Below the pieces are notes generated by a model, which saw nothing but the letters and a program-made list of their open reading frames with translations, was not told the origin of the DNA and ran no database searches. From positions 62,001-126,000 of the forward strand of contig BPQB01000012.1 in the NCBI GenBank assembly GCA_019973155.2: a stretch of 64,000 nucleotides of DNA. The letters are read 5' to 3'. This stretch comes from Phanerochaete sordida (lineage: Eukaryota; Basidiomycota; Agaricomycetes; Polyporales; Phanerochaetaceae). The translations under genes and the position numbers were made by a program. Below, in pieces: positions 20,129-27,887 of the stretch. Numbering within the stretch: position 1 is the stretch's first letter; every line of letters begins with the position of its first letter.

Positions 20129-21412
20129 CTAGTTCGTCTCCTTGTCGTCCTCGTCGTCCGAGACAATGATGAAGACTGCGTCCTCCGGTGGCGGAGTGCC
20201 GCGACGCTTTCCCTTGCGGTCCTTCTTCTTGTTCTTCTTGATGCCTGACGAGGAAGCGAGAGTCGGCGATGAGGAGATGCGGACTCGGCGAGGATAATGG
20301 GTGTCGGTGAAGCGGTGTTGGTCAGTTCGCGGGAGTCGTGCTTGCGTTACGCCAGGGATGGGGCGCTCAGCAGGCCTGGTTCGAAGCGCATGCTTGCCTC
20401 GAATGTCCCGTATGGAGCCGTACTCGACGTGGCCCACGTTAGGGTCGAACCAGGTGTTCCAGATGCCGTCAACCATGCCGACGATGGCGGGGTCTTGTCC
20501 AGCAAGGGAGCAGACAAGGTCGTCGCTTTCACGCTTGGCGTCGCTGAGGTCCAGGATAACGGACTGGGCGTCTTCCAGCCTTTTGGACAGGCCCCTGGCT
20601 TCCTGGTAGAGTCGAGCGACAAGGAGGAGGGCGTTGTCGAGTTTGTCCCTGACCTTGACGTTGTCAGTCGCAATTGCTGCAAATATCTGGCAGGTAACTG
20701 GTGCGTCCGATTCGAGCGCCGCAGCTCGGAGGGCTTCTCGGGAGTCGTTGTGGTATGTGATGTTGGAGATTCTTTCGCGGAGGTTTGGGTGGTCTCGGGA
20801 AGTGGCAAGCCGATCCTCGTACTCAGGGTCGGCGACGTGGTGGACGCAGAGCTCGACGATGTTGTCGTTGGCGTCTCTGACTGCAGAGTGGGAGATGTCG
20901 CTGGTGGCGTACTCCTTAGGCCAGGAGACAAGGTTGCCGTCGTCGCCGACCTCTTGCTTGACGTTGGCGTGGAAGGTGGGGTCGTCAATGATAGCGGATA
21001 TGGGGAAGGGGGTCCCTGGTCTGTCCGCGCTCTTTGCCACTCCTCTAGTCTTTCTCTCCGTTGCGGCTCTGATCCTCGAGAACCATCTCCACGACTCGAT
21101 CCTCGCCATGCCCTCGTCTGTTTCTCCCCAGATAGCGCTCCCCCATCCACTTCCTTCGTCGATGACCTCCTTGATGTCGTCCCCGGTGGGGTCGTTCTCC
21201 TTGAACCAGTCCTCGTAGAGTTGGACGGTGCGTAGCCTGATGGCTTCGTCGACTTTGTCGGGGATGAGGAGGCAGGCAGCGTCGTGGCGTACGTCGTCGT
21301 CGAGCTCGAGGACGTGGCCTCGGATGAGGAGGTCGCGGGCGTCGTTGAACTTGCCCCAGGACGTTTGGCGTTTGTTGAGGTCCTGGAACCAGAGGGTGCG
21401 AAGGTAGGACAT
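20129..21412 (-). CDS. Retrotransposon ORF3, 427 aa, out of frame with the pol tail
   Basis: It starts MSYLRTLWFQDLNKRQ at 21412, just after the pol chromodomain, and ends 40 bp short of the 3' LTR. Most of it overlaps the last ~355 codons of the pol reading frame in another frame on the same strand. The protein is acidic with a well-mixed composition (for example DDDVRHDAACLLIPDKVDEA), long helical-looking stretches, a basic GIKKNKKKDRKGKRRG patch that could be a nuclear signal, and an acidic end (SDDEDDKE). By contrast the pol frame here is a Ser/Thr/Pro run with no domain, so ORF3 is more likely the selected product. No signal peptide or membrane segment is seen, so it is not envelope-like. 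I do not recognise its family. Confidence 0.7.
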   Translation of the reverse strand: MSYLRTLWFQDLNKRQTSWGKFNDARDLLIRGHVLELDDDVRHDAACLLIPDKVDEAIRLRTVQLYEDWFKENDPTGDDIKEVIDEGSGWGSAIWGETDEGMARIESWRWFSRIRAATERKTRGVAKSADRPGTPFPISAIIDDPTFHANVKQEVGDDGNLVSWPKEYATSDISHSAVRDANDNIVELCVHHVADPEYEDRLATSRDHPNLRERISNITYHNDSREALRAAALESDAPVTCQIFAAIATDNVKVRDKLDNALLLVARLYQEARGLSKRLEDAQSVILDLSDAKRESDDLVCSLAGQDPAIVGMVDGIWNTWFDPNVGHVEYGSIRDIRGKHALRTRPAERPIPGVTQARLPRTDQHRFTDTHYPRRVRISSSPTLASSSGIKKNKKKDRKGKRRGTPPPEDAVFIIVSDDEDDKETN

Positions 21413-24400
21413 GGTGTGTGTGTAGCGAGGTCTGTGGGGGACGTTTGCTGACGCTTCCCCTTCGCTGGGTGTCTGGCCTTATACTCTTCGAGTATTTCCT
21501 TGGCGTTGGTCAGGTGGGACTCGGGTTCCCATGAGTTCTCCGCAGTTGGTTGGTCTTTCCACCTAATAAGGTAGCGTCTTCCGTTGCCCCAGGGTCTATC
21601 AGCGAGAATTGCTTCGACCTCGTGCTCCTCGTGTCCGTCGATAAGGTCAGGTGTCGGGTCCAGGTAGTTCTTTCCATGCTGCGGGGTCTCATGGTACGGC
21701 GATAGAAGGGAAGCGTGGACCACGGGGTGGATCTTTGTGGTCTTAGGAAGGGCGAGCTTGTACACGAGCTTTGATAAGACCTTCGCTATCTTGAAGGGTC
21801 CGTGTCGCTTGGGAGCGAGCTTCCTGAAGGGGTAACCGTCGTCGTGGTGAGTCATCTCCAGCCAGACCTTCTGACCTTCCTTGAATGGTTGGAAGTGTCG
21901 GCAGACTCGGGTCGCCATCTGCGCCGTGGCATACTCCAACGCGGCTCCCGCTTCTTCTTGGGCACGTTGTCTTTTCCTGAGCCATTCCTGGATGGACGGT
22001 ACTTTGGACTTGACAAATTGCGTCGGGAGAGCGATGGGGTGTGATCCGTACATGAGGAAGAAGGGGGAGTGATGCGTCGCAGAGTGTTCTCGGTTATTGA
22101 AGGCGAACTCCATGTTGACGAGGTAGTCGGCCCAGTCGTGAGGATGGTTAGAGCAGAAGATGCGCAGGTACGACTCGATCTCGCGGTTCATTCTCTCGGT
22201 TTCGCCGTCCGTCTGCGGGTGATAGGCCGTGCTCATGCGTTGTTCCGTTCCAGTTAATCGCCAGAGTTCCCTCATGACTTGAGAATCGAATTGGGGTCCT
22301 CTGTCAGATAGGAAGACGCTGGGCATCCCGAAGCGTCTGAACACTTGATCGTGGTAGTATGTCGCCGTCATGATCGCGTCGGTCCGCTCCGTGCAAGGGA
22401 TAAGAATTACCCCCTTCGTAGAGTCATGGTCGACCACGACCATAAGAGAAGTGAAGCCCCGGGACAGCGGGAGATGGGTGATGAAATCGCACGTGACGAA
22501 GGCGAACGGTCGGGAGCGGTGGAGCGCCTTGATTGGCTGCAGCGGTGGTTGCGTCGGGTGTGTGTTGACCTTCATCTGCTGACAGGTGGCGCACCCTTTG
22601 ACGTAGGAGGCCACGAAGGAGCGTAGCCCCGGCCAATAGAAATCGCGATCCACAAGCTCTGCTGTCTTGAACCGCCCGGGATGTCCCGTGACTGGTGAGT
22701 CGTGGTAAAGCTGGACGATCTGTCGTCGCAGCGCCAGGTCCGACGGGACGTAGCACTTGTCGTGGTGGAAGAGGAGGCCGTCCTCCGTGTGCCAGTCACC
22801 GCGTGTCATGCGTCCGGGGAATGGCATGTCAGGGTCTGCCAATGCCGCGCGCACCGTGGTCGCAAAGGTGTCGTTCATCGTGTGGCGGCGTATGTCTCGT
22901 CGTAGTGATTCGTCGAAGGGAAGAGGTGTGTCTGGTACCGTGCTGTCGTTGATCGAGAGGAGGTCTGTGGCGATGTGTAGAGACCGGATGCGAGCGGAGT
23001 GGAATACAGTATCTGGGAGCAGGATGATGTCGACGTTGTCGTCAGCAGTGTGAGTGGGTAGTTGGTTCCGCGTCAGGGTATCAGCTTGCACCAGCTGCGT
23101 GCCAGGGCAGTGATGGAGCGTGTAGTCGAACTGGGAGAGAAACAGGTGCCACCTGGCCTGTCGCCGGTTGAGGCGACGCGCGGAGCGGAAGTACGTGAGG
23201 TTCTTGTGGTCGGTGAGGATGCGAATGGGGTGATGAGCGCCGTGTAGGTAGTGTCGCCAGGTTTCCAATGCGCGGATGATAGCAAGCAGTTCGCGGTCAT
23301 AGATCTCGTAGTTCCGTTCCGCTGGCAGGAGAGTTTGCGATAGGTACGCCACTGGGTGCCACTCACCGTTGACGTCCTGCTGCCGGAGTACCGCTGCCGT
23401 TGCCACAAGAGATGCGTCACATTCGAGTACAAACGGCTTGGTCGTATCCGGCGTGAGCAGGACCGGCGCCGTTGTGAATCGGCGCTTGAGTTCGTCGAAG
23501 GCAGCTTGGCAGGCAGGTGTCCATGTGAACGGTACGTCCTTCCTCGTGAGTTCGGTAAGAGGTCGTACGATGTCGGAGTAGTGGTCGATGAATCGGCGGT
23601 AGAAGTTCCCAAATCCTAGGAATCCCCGTACTTGTTTGACCGTCGTAGGGGTTGGCCATTCGAGGACGCCCTTGACTTTGACTGGGTCCATCGAGACGTT
23701 GTTGTGCGAGATGATCATGCCGAGGAACTCCACAGTGTCCGTGTTGAAGACGCACTTTTCCGGTTTGACAAAGAGGTCGTTGTCGCGAAGTCGTTCCACC
23801 ACTCGAAGGGTCTTGGCTTGCATGTCGTCATCGTTGTCGCCACAGATGAGCAAATCGTCCATGTAGATCTGGAGCCATCCTTCGCCTAGCATGTCTTTGA
23901 AGATGTCGTTCATCATGGCTTGGAAGGTTGCGGGCGAGTTGCAGAGACCGAAGAACATGACCGTAGGTTCGAATAGCCCTCGACTGGTCTTGAACGCCGC
24001 CTTCCACTGGTCCCCGTCCTTGATCCTGACGTTGTTGTACCCTGACCGCAGGTCCATCTTGGTGAAGCGTCGAAAGCCTTTGACTTTGTCGAGAAGGTCC
24101 GAGATGAGCGGTAGCGGGTACGCGTTCTTGACCGTGCCCTCGTTGAGATAGCGGTAGTCCTGGCATGGCCTTAGGTTTCCGTCTTTCTTTCCGACGAAGA
24201 AGAACGGAGAGGCCATGGGGGACTTCGAGGGACGGATGTAGCCCTTTCGCAGGTTCTCGTCAATGAATTCGTTCATGCTCTCTTCCTCGACCGGAGACAG
24301 CGGGTATATCTTGCAGTCTCGAGGGACGAAGTCGGGCTTGAGGTCGATGGCGTGGTCGTAGGGCCGTTCGTCAGGGAATCGTTCCGCTGCCTTCTTCTCG

Positions 24401-25653
24401 AACACCCCAGTATAATTACTAAGATATTCGGGAATGGGCGCAGCCTTGGACTGGGTTCCTTCTTCCTGTGCAAGAGCCATGGCGGGGTTGATCTTGGCGT
24501 TGATGAGGAGTTCTTGGATGGTGGCGGCGACGGTGGTGCGTATGGACAGCGTCCTGACTTCCTGAGTTCCGGGAGTGTACGCGAGTACGTAGTCTGCGTC
24601 TGTTGCTTGTTCTTCGACGTTTACGCACTCCATGGACGCAATGCGGAATTGCAGGGGACATTCCGGGTGCGTGGCCAGCCGAATGGCTCCAACGGTGAGG
24701 CTCAGCAGCTGGCGGAATTTGGAGTTTAGCCCCGTCGAGCCGAAGCCGCTTTCTCCTCGTAAGGTTGGTTTCAACGAAGGAACTTCTTGAACAACGGGAT
24801 AGGCGATTTTCTCCGTGATGAGTTGCGCGATCCTGTCCCCTCGATTGACCTGAAACGTGGTGTCCGTGTTGTTGACCAAGATGACCTGTATTTCGCCCGT
24901 GTAGTCTCGGTCGACCACTCCGGCAGCGACGTCTATGCCCTTTGATGCGAGGCCGCTTCGTGGTGCGATGCGGACGTATGTACCCGGTGGTGGAGTGACT
25001 TTCAGTCCCGTAGGGATGCGCGTACGGGAACGTGGCGGTATAGTGGCGGCTGCAGCTGCGGTGATGTCTAGACCTGCGGCCTCGGTGCTCCCTCGTGTTG
25101 GCAGGTCTCCTCCGTTCCGTTCGACTAGAATGTGGTCTCGGAGTAGCGCCTCCTCCTCCGCCGTTGCCGCTTGGATGATGCGTTCCTCGGGGTCTGCTTC
25201 GTCGTCGATCAAGACTACCCTGGGAGTGAAGTCCAGTACTCCTCTCTTCCAGTTGATCCGTGGGTTGTACTTTTGCAGCCAGTCGAAGCCTAGGATCATC
25301 TCCTGTTTCCCTAGGTGGGTCACGAAGAGTCTCTCCTTCATTGGCTTTCCGTTGATAACCATGTCTGGTTCGACATAGTTCCGGATGCTGCCAATACGGT
25401 TCGGGGTGCCGTCGACGTTGTAGACAGGTATAGGGTGCGCAAGTGGTTGTTCGCTGAGGCCAAGTCTTCGGACGAGGAAGCGGTCGATGAACTTTCCCTG
25501 AGCCCCGGAGTCTACCAGGGCTTTGACGGGTATTCCAGCATTTGCACTCGATTTAATAATAACGGGGATATTCATTGCTTGAGTCTTCATATCCGCTACT
25601 AGTACAGAGGAAATCGAGTGTCGAAGAGGAACAACAGCTGGCGTTGTCCTCAC
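20347..25653 (-). CDS. pol: Retrotransposon pol: protease, dUTPase, reverse transcriptase, RNase H, integrase, chromodomain
   Basis: An open frame of 1768 codons from the GTG that overlaps the gag stop; no ATG starts it, so expression by frameshift from gag is likely. Counting from that GTG: aspartic protease VDSGAQGKFID at 47-57; a trimeric-type dUTPase at about 168-308 with AGLDITA, PRSGLASKGI, GVVDRDYTGEIQV, RGDRIAQLI and GFGSTG; reverse transcriptase with YMDD at 597-600; RNase H (ECDASLVAT, DRELLAII); integrase HHCC zinc finger (HPGRFKTAELV, CATCQQMK) and DDE core (TCDFITHL, SDRGPQFDSQ, HPQTDGETERMNRE); chromodomain about 1345-1400 (EHEVEAILADRPWG, YLIRWKDQPTAENSWEPE). Catalytic residues look intact. 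After about residue 1410 the frame is low-complexity and overlaps ORF3. Confidence 0.93.
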   Translation of the reverse strand: MRTTPAVVPLRHSISSVLVADMKTQAMNIPVIIKSSANAGIPVKALVDSGAQGKFIDRFLVRRLGLSEQPLAHPIPVYNVDGTPNRIGSIRNYVEPDMVINGKPMKERLFVTHLGKQEMILGFDWLQKYNPRINWKRGVLDFTPRVVLIDDEADPEERIIQAATAEEEALLRDHILVERNGGDLPTRGSTEAAGLDITAAAAATIPPRSRTRIPTGLKVTPPPGTYVRIAPRSGLASKGIDVAAGVVDRDYTGEIQVILVNNTDTTFQVNRGDRIAQLITEKIAYPVVQEVPSLKPTLRGESGFGSTGLNSKFRQLLSLTVGAIRLATHPECPLQFRIASMECVNVEEQATDADYVLAYTPGTQEVRTLSIRTTVAATIQELLINAKINPAMALAQEEGTQSKAAPIPEYLSNYTGVFEKKAAERFPDERPYDHAIDLKPDFVPRDCKIYPLSPVEEESMNEFIDENLRKGYIRPSKSPMASPFFFVGKKDGNLRPCQDYRYLNEGTVKNAYPLPLISDLLDKVKGFRRFTKMDLRSGYNNVRIKDGDQWKAAFKTSRGLFEPTVMFFGLCNSPATFQAMMNDIFKDMLGEGWLQIYMDDLLICGDNDDDMQAKTLRVVERLRDNDLFVKPEKCVFNTDTVEFLGMIISHNNVSMDPVKVKGVLEWPTPTTVKQVRGFLGFGNFYRRFIDHYSDIVRPLTELTRKDVPFTWTPACQAAFDELKRRFTTAPVLLTPDTTKPFVLECDASLVATAAVLRQQDVNGEWHPVAYLSQTLLPAERNYEIYDRELLAIIRALETWRHYLHGAHHPIRILTDHKNLTYFRSARRLNRRQARWHLFLSQFDYTLHHCPGTQLVQADTLTRNQLPTHTADDNVDIILLPDTVFHSARIRSLHIATDLLSINDSTVPDTPLPFDESLRRDIRRHTMNDTFATTVRAALADPDMPFPGRMTRGDWHTEDGLLFHHDKCYVPSDLALRRQIVQLYHDSPVTGHPGRFKTAELVDRDFYWPGLRSFVASYVKGCATCQQMKVNTHPTQPPLQPIKALHRSRPFAFVTCDFITHLPLSRGFTSLMVVVDHDSTKGVILIPCTERTDAIMTATYYHDQVFRRFGMPSVFLSDRGPQFDSQVMRELWRLTGTEQRMSTAYHPQTDGETERMNREIESYLRIFCSNHPHDWADYLVNMEFAFNNREHSATHHSPFFLMYGSHPIALPTQFVKSKVPSIQEWLRKRQRAQEEAGAALEYATAQMATRVCRHFQPFKEGQKVWLEMTHHDDGYPFRKLAPKRHGPFKIAKVLSKLVYKLALPKTTKIHPVVHASLLSPYHETPQHGKNYLDPTPDLIDGHEEHEVEAILADRPWGNGRRYLIRWKDQPTAENSWEPESHLTNAKEILEEYKARHPAKGKRQQTSPTDLATHTPCPTFAPSGSRTSTNAKRPGASSTTPATSSSEATSSSSTTTYATTLPASSSPTKSTKPSGYAPSNSTRTGSRRTTPPGTTSRRSSTKEVDGGALSGEKQTRAWRGSSRGDGSRGSEPQRRERLEEWQRARTDQGPPSPYPLSLTTPPSTPTSSKRSATTATLSPGLRSTPPATSPTLQSETPTTTSSSSASTTSPTLSTRIGLPLPETTQTSAKESPTSHTTTTPEKPSELRRSNRTHQLPARYLQQLRLTTSRSGTNSTTPSSLSLDSTRKPGACPKGWKTPSPLSWTSATPSVKATTLSAPLLDKTPPSSAWLTASGTPGSTLTWATSSTAPYGTFEASMRFEPGLLSAPSLA

Positions 25654-27254
25654 TGCGGAAAACCCTTCGTGGTCTCCGTGATTGGGGCTCCTTCGTAGAG
25701 GTTGTGGGCATCGTAGTACTTCTGCATCAGGCCGTCGAATTGGTCGAGAGGTAGAGCCATGAAGGCGTTGACGTCGATGGAGGTCTGCGGGGGATTGGCG
25801 TTATTGGCCGAGGTCGTGCTGCCTTCGCCGATTTGAGCAGCGCGAATTTGCGTTGTGTTGGCTCCGTTGCCGTTCTGCGTTCCTCCTTGATTATTGGGCC
25901 TCCATCCTTGGTTGTATCCTCCACGGCCCCTGCCTCCCCATCCTCGTCCTCCGCCTCTGCCTCTGCCTCCTCCTCCACCTCGACCACCACGCCCTTGGCC
26001 CGGGTTCGTACAGTTGCGGGCGATGTGTCCGAAACGTCCGCACGAGTAGCACTTGATCCCGTTTCCGCCCATGTTTACGGCGTCAATGTCCATGGCGTTG
26101 GGATCCGGGGCTGGGGCGGTGGTGGCAGCGGCTGCGGGAGTGGAGACGGAATGGCTGTGGCCCCTTGCTTGCTTGATAGCCTTCGTGATACGTTGGCGGT
26201 TGTCGATTGCCGAGGCAGTGGACTGCCAGGCTGAGAACAGCGCCGTATCGGGGAGGACGGTGATCAGTTTCTCGACCATCTTGTTGTCGAGGCCTCGGAT
26301 GTACTGTTGCATTATCTCGGGACTTAAGTCGGGATTGAGGATTTCGGCCTCCTGGAGAAGAGTATTGAACAGGACATTGTAGTCGTGGACAGACTTGTCG
26401 CCTTGGGTGATGGTGTAGAGTTTGCTGAGGGCGATGGCCTTCGGGTCAGCGGTGCGGTATATCTCAAGGAAGTCGTTCTTGTGTCCTTCCCAGGTCGGCC
26501 ATTGCGTGCGGAGATAGTTTCGCTCCCTCATCGTGGCCCACCGGCGAGGTTGCTTGTTTCCTTGGTCCTTCATGCGAGAGTTGAAGTAGCGTATCTTGGC
26601 TTCATCTGTAGCGAACTTGGTAGGCTTGGCGCGGAAGTACATCTCGCAGAAGTGCACAAAGTCTCGTGCTTTCGTGACGTCGCCAGTGAATTCCTCTGGC
26701 GCAGACATCTCGTCCTGGGGCATGATGGCGCGAACGACCGCGGTGAAAGCGGCGAGGATGTTGGGGTCTAGGTTCGCAGGTGGCGCTGGGGGTTGCCCGC
26801 CTGGGGGTTGCGGCGGGCCTCCTCCACCTCCTCCTTGAGGTGGGCCTCCTCCACCTCCTCCTTGCGGAGGTCCTCCTCCGCCTTGCGGTGGTCCTCCTCC
26901 GCCTTGCGGTGGTCCTCCTCCACCTCCGCCCTGTGGTGGTCCTCCACCTCCGCCTTGCGGAGGTCCTCCTCCGCTAGATTGTTGTCCTCCAGCCCCTCCT
27001 GGCCCTGATGTTCCAGGTGCAAGTCCTTGGCCTTGGAAGGACTGCCACGACCCGGGTGCAGGGGAGGAGATGTGGTTGACAAACTGTTGGAAGGCTGCGA
27101 TGTCGGGCATGGTGTTGCCTTGGTACCCTGTCTCTCGTAGTAGGTACGCAAGGACTTCGTCGTGTGACAGCGACCGGATATCCGTCGTCTGTTGTCCTTG
27201 TTGCGCCTGTTGCGTTTGTTGTGTCTGTGCTGTTTCGGTAGCGGTGTTCGACAT
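25650..27254 (-). CDS. gag: Retrotransposon gag (capsid/nucleocapsid)
   Basis: The ATG at 27254 (MSNTATETAQTQQTQQ) gives 534 aa; the open frame extends farther upstream but without another ATG. An N-terminal Gln/Thr-rich part is followed by a long GGGPPQGGG low-complexity run (about 26800-26990). Next comes the conserved retrotransposon gag region (EFTGDVTKARDFVHFCEMYF, LSKLYTITQGDKSVHDYNVLF) and a zinc knuckle CYSCGRFGHIARNC (CX2CX4HX4C) flanked by RGG-rich sequence for nucleic-acid binding. It ends at the TGA 25652-25650, overlapping the first codon of pol in the -1 frame. It packages the element RNA. Confidence 0.92.
   Translation of the reverse strand: MSNTATETAQTQQTQQAQQGQQTTDIRSLSHDEVLAYLLRETGYQGNTMPDIAAFQQFVNHISSPAPGSWQSFQGQGLAPGTSGPGGAGGQQSSGGGPPQGGGGGPPQGGGGGGPPQGGGGPPQGGGGPPQGGGGGGPPQGGGGGGPPQPPGGQPPAPPANLDPNILAAFTAVVRAIMPQDEMSAPEEFTGDVTKARDFVHFCEMYFRAKPTKFATDEAKIRYFNSRMKDQGNKQPRRWATMRERNYLRTQWPTWEGHKNDFLEIYRTADPKAIALSKLYTITQGDKSVHDYNVLFNTLLQEAEILNPDLSPEIMQQYIRGLDNKMVEKLITVLPDTALFSAWQSTASAIDNRQRITKAIKQARGHSHSVSTPAAAATTAPAPDPNAMDIDAVNMGGNGIKCYSCGRFGHIARNCTNPGQGRGGRGGGGGRGRGGGRGWGGRGRGGYNQGWRPNNQGGTQNGNGANTTQIRAAQIGEGSTTSANNANPPQTSIDVNAFMALPLDQFDGLMQKYYDAHNLYEGAPITETTKGFPQ
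25659..25665 (-). promoter_or_regulatory. Putative -1 ribosomal frameshift site between gag and pol
   Basis: The minus strand reads AAG GGT TTT CCG CAG TGA in the gag frame. GGGTTTT fits the slippery pattern X XXY YYZ, lies six bases before the gag stop, and a -1 slip enters the pol frame (TTT TCC GCA GTG). No stimulatory structure was assessed. Confidence 0.55.
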
Positions 27255-27590
27255 GTTGTCTCGTTCGTCTTCTTCGGCCTGTCGTGCCTGTCTTTCGTTG
27301 TCGTACGTGGAGTATTCGTCTATCCCCTTGCTGAAGTGCTGAATCTGGTTCTCGTTCGGGGAGGAGAGATGGGGTTGGGATTTCTCGTAGTCGTTGGTGC
27401 CCTTCAGGTATCGCCAAGGGCAAGGTTGCACGTCGCACGTGACCCAGGTGAGGGTCTCTCGTTCGTTCGTTCGTAGGGCTTTGTCGATGTGTTTTCGCTC
27501 GTCGAAGACGTGCTCAGCCTTTGAGCAATATAGTTCGTCCGTGGTGACGATGTGCTGGGCCTAGGCCTTGGATAGGCCGGCCAAAAGGAG

Positions 27591-27600
27591 AGCTTCTCCT
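27591..27600 (-). other. Self-priming primer-binding site
   Basis: Two bases inside the 5' LTR the minus strand reads AGGAGAAGCT. This is the exact reverse complement of AGCTTCTCCT inside the LTR (27669-27678), about 33 bp downstream of the TATA box, where transcription is expected to start. No match to the usual tRNA-Met site (TGGTATCAG) is seen. This is the layout of Tf1/sushi-type self-primed elements. Confidence 0.75.
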
Positions 27601-27602
27601 AA

Positions 27603-27887
27603 TGTAAGAGTCGGATATAGTGGATTCCAGACTCAGGCGAAGGCCCTGAGTGTAGCTACGAGTACAAGAGGAGAAGCTAAGGAATGCGAGCGAGTCTGTA
27701 GTCCTTATATACTCTAACCCAGCCTGATGAATAAGGAGGGAGCAGCGAGTCATACGGGGCTATGGAACGAAAGAGAACAGAGCGGAACATGGTGACTAAG
27801 ACTAATGGAACAGCGAGGAAGGGGATGGAAGAAGGATGCGAGATATTAGTAATACAAGGCAAAAAATGAGTCATAGTGATTGTAACA
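27603..27887 (-). repeat. 5' LTR of the chromovirus
   Basis: About 285 bp, roughly 93% identical by eye to the copy at 19805-20088. It carries the promoter (TATATAAGG at 27711-27703, minus strand) and the presumed start of R at 27678. Confidence 0.95.
27703..27711 (-). promoter_or_regulatory. TATA box of the 5' LTR
   Basis: TATATAAGG on the minus strand, 33 bp upstream of the AGCTTCTCCT segment that pairs with the primer-binding site. Confidence 0.7.

Larger units (their letters stand above)
19805..27887 (-). mobile_element. Ty3/gypsy chromovirus LTR retrotransposon, full length, minus strand
   Basis: Two direct LTRs (19805-20088 and 27603-27887) bound an 8.1-kb element. On the minus strand the order is 5' LTR, self-complementary primer-binding site, gag with a CCHC knuckle, pol (protease, dUTPase, reverse transcriptase, RNase H, integrase, chromodomain), ORF3, a purine-rich tract next to the 3' LTR, then the 3' LTR. 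Protease-RT-RNaseH-IN order with a C-terminal chromodomain defines the chromovirus branch of Ty3/gypsy (Metaviridae). Gag, pol and ORF3 are each uninterrupted. The LTRs differ by roughly 20 positions by eye, and the 5-bp flanks (TATGG and CCAAG) do not match, so the copy is neither brand new nor a simple unrearranged insertion. It lies inside SSP6. Confidence 0.95.

Noticed and set aside
20297..21235. A 312-codon open frame on the plus strand across the retrotransposon
   Set aside because: Antisense to ORF3 and pol in GC-rich DNA; its Val/Gly/Asp-rich composition is what antisense of ORF3 codons would give.
20347..21410. The pol tail of about 355 codons as a functional domain
   Set aside because: Low-complexity Ser/Thr/Pro/Arg sequence lying over ORF3 in another frame; no recognisable motif after the chromodomain.
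26800..26990. GGGPPQGGG repeat tract considered as a separate tandem repeat or regulatory array
   Set aside because: It lies in frame within gag and is better read as low-complexity protein sequence.
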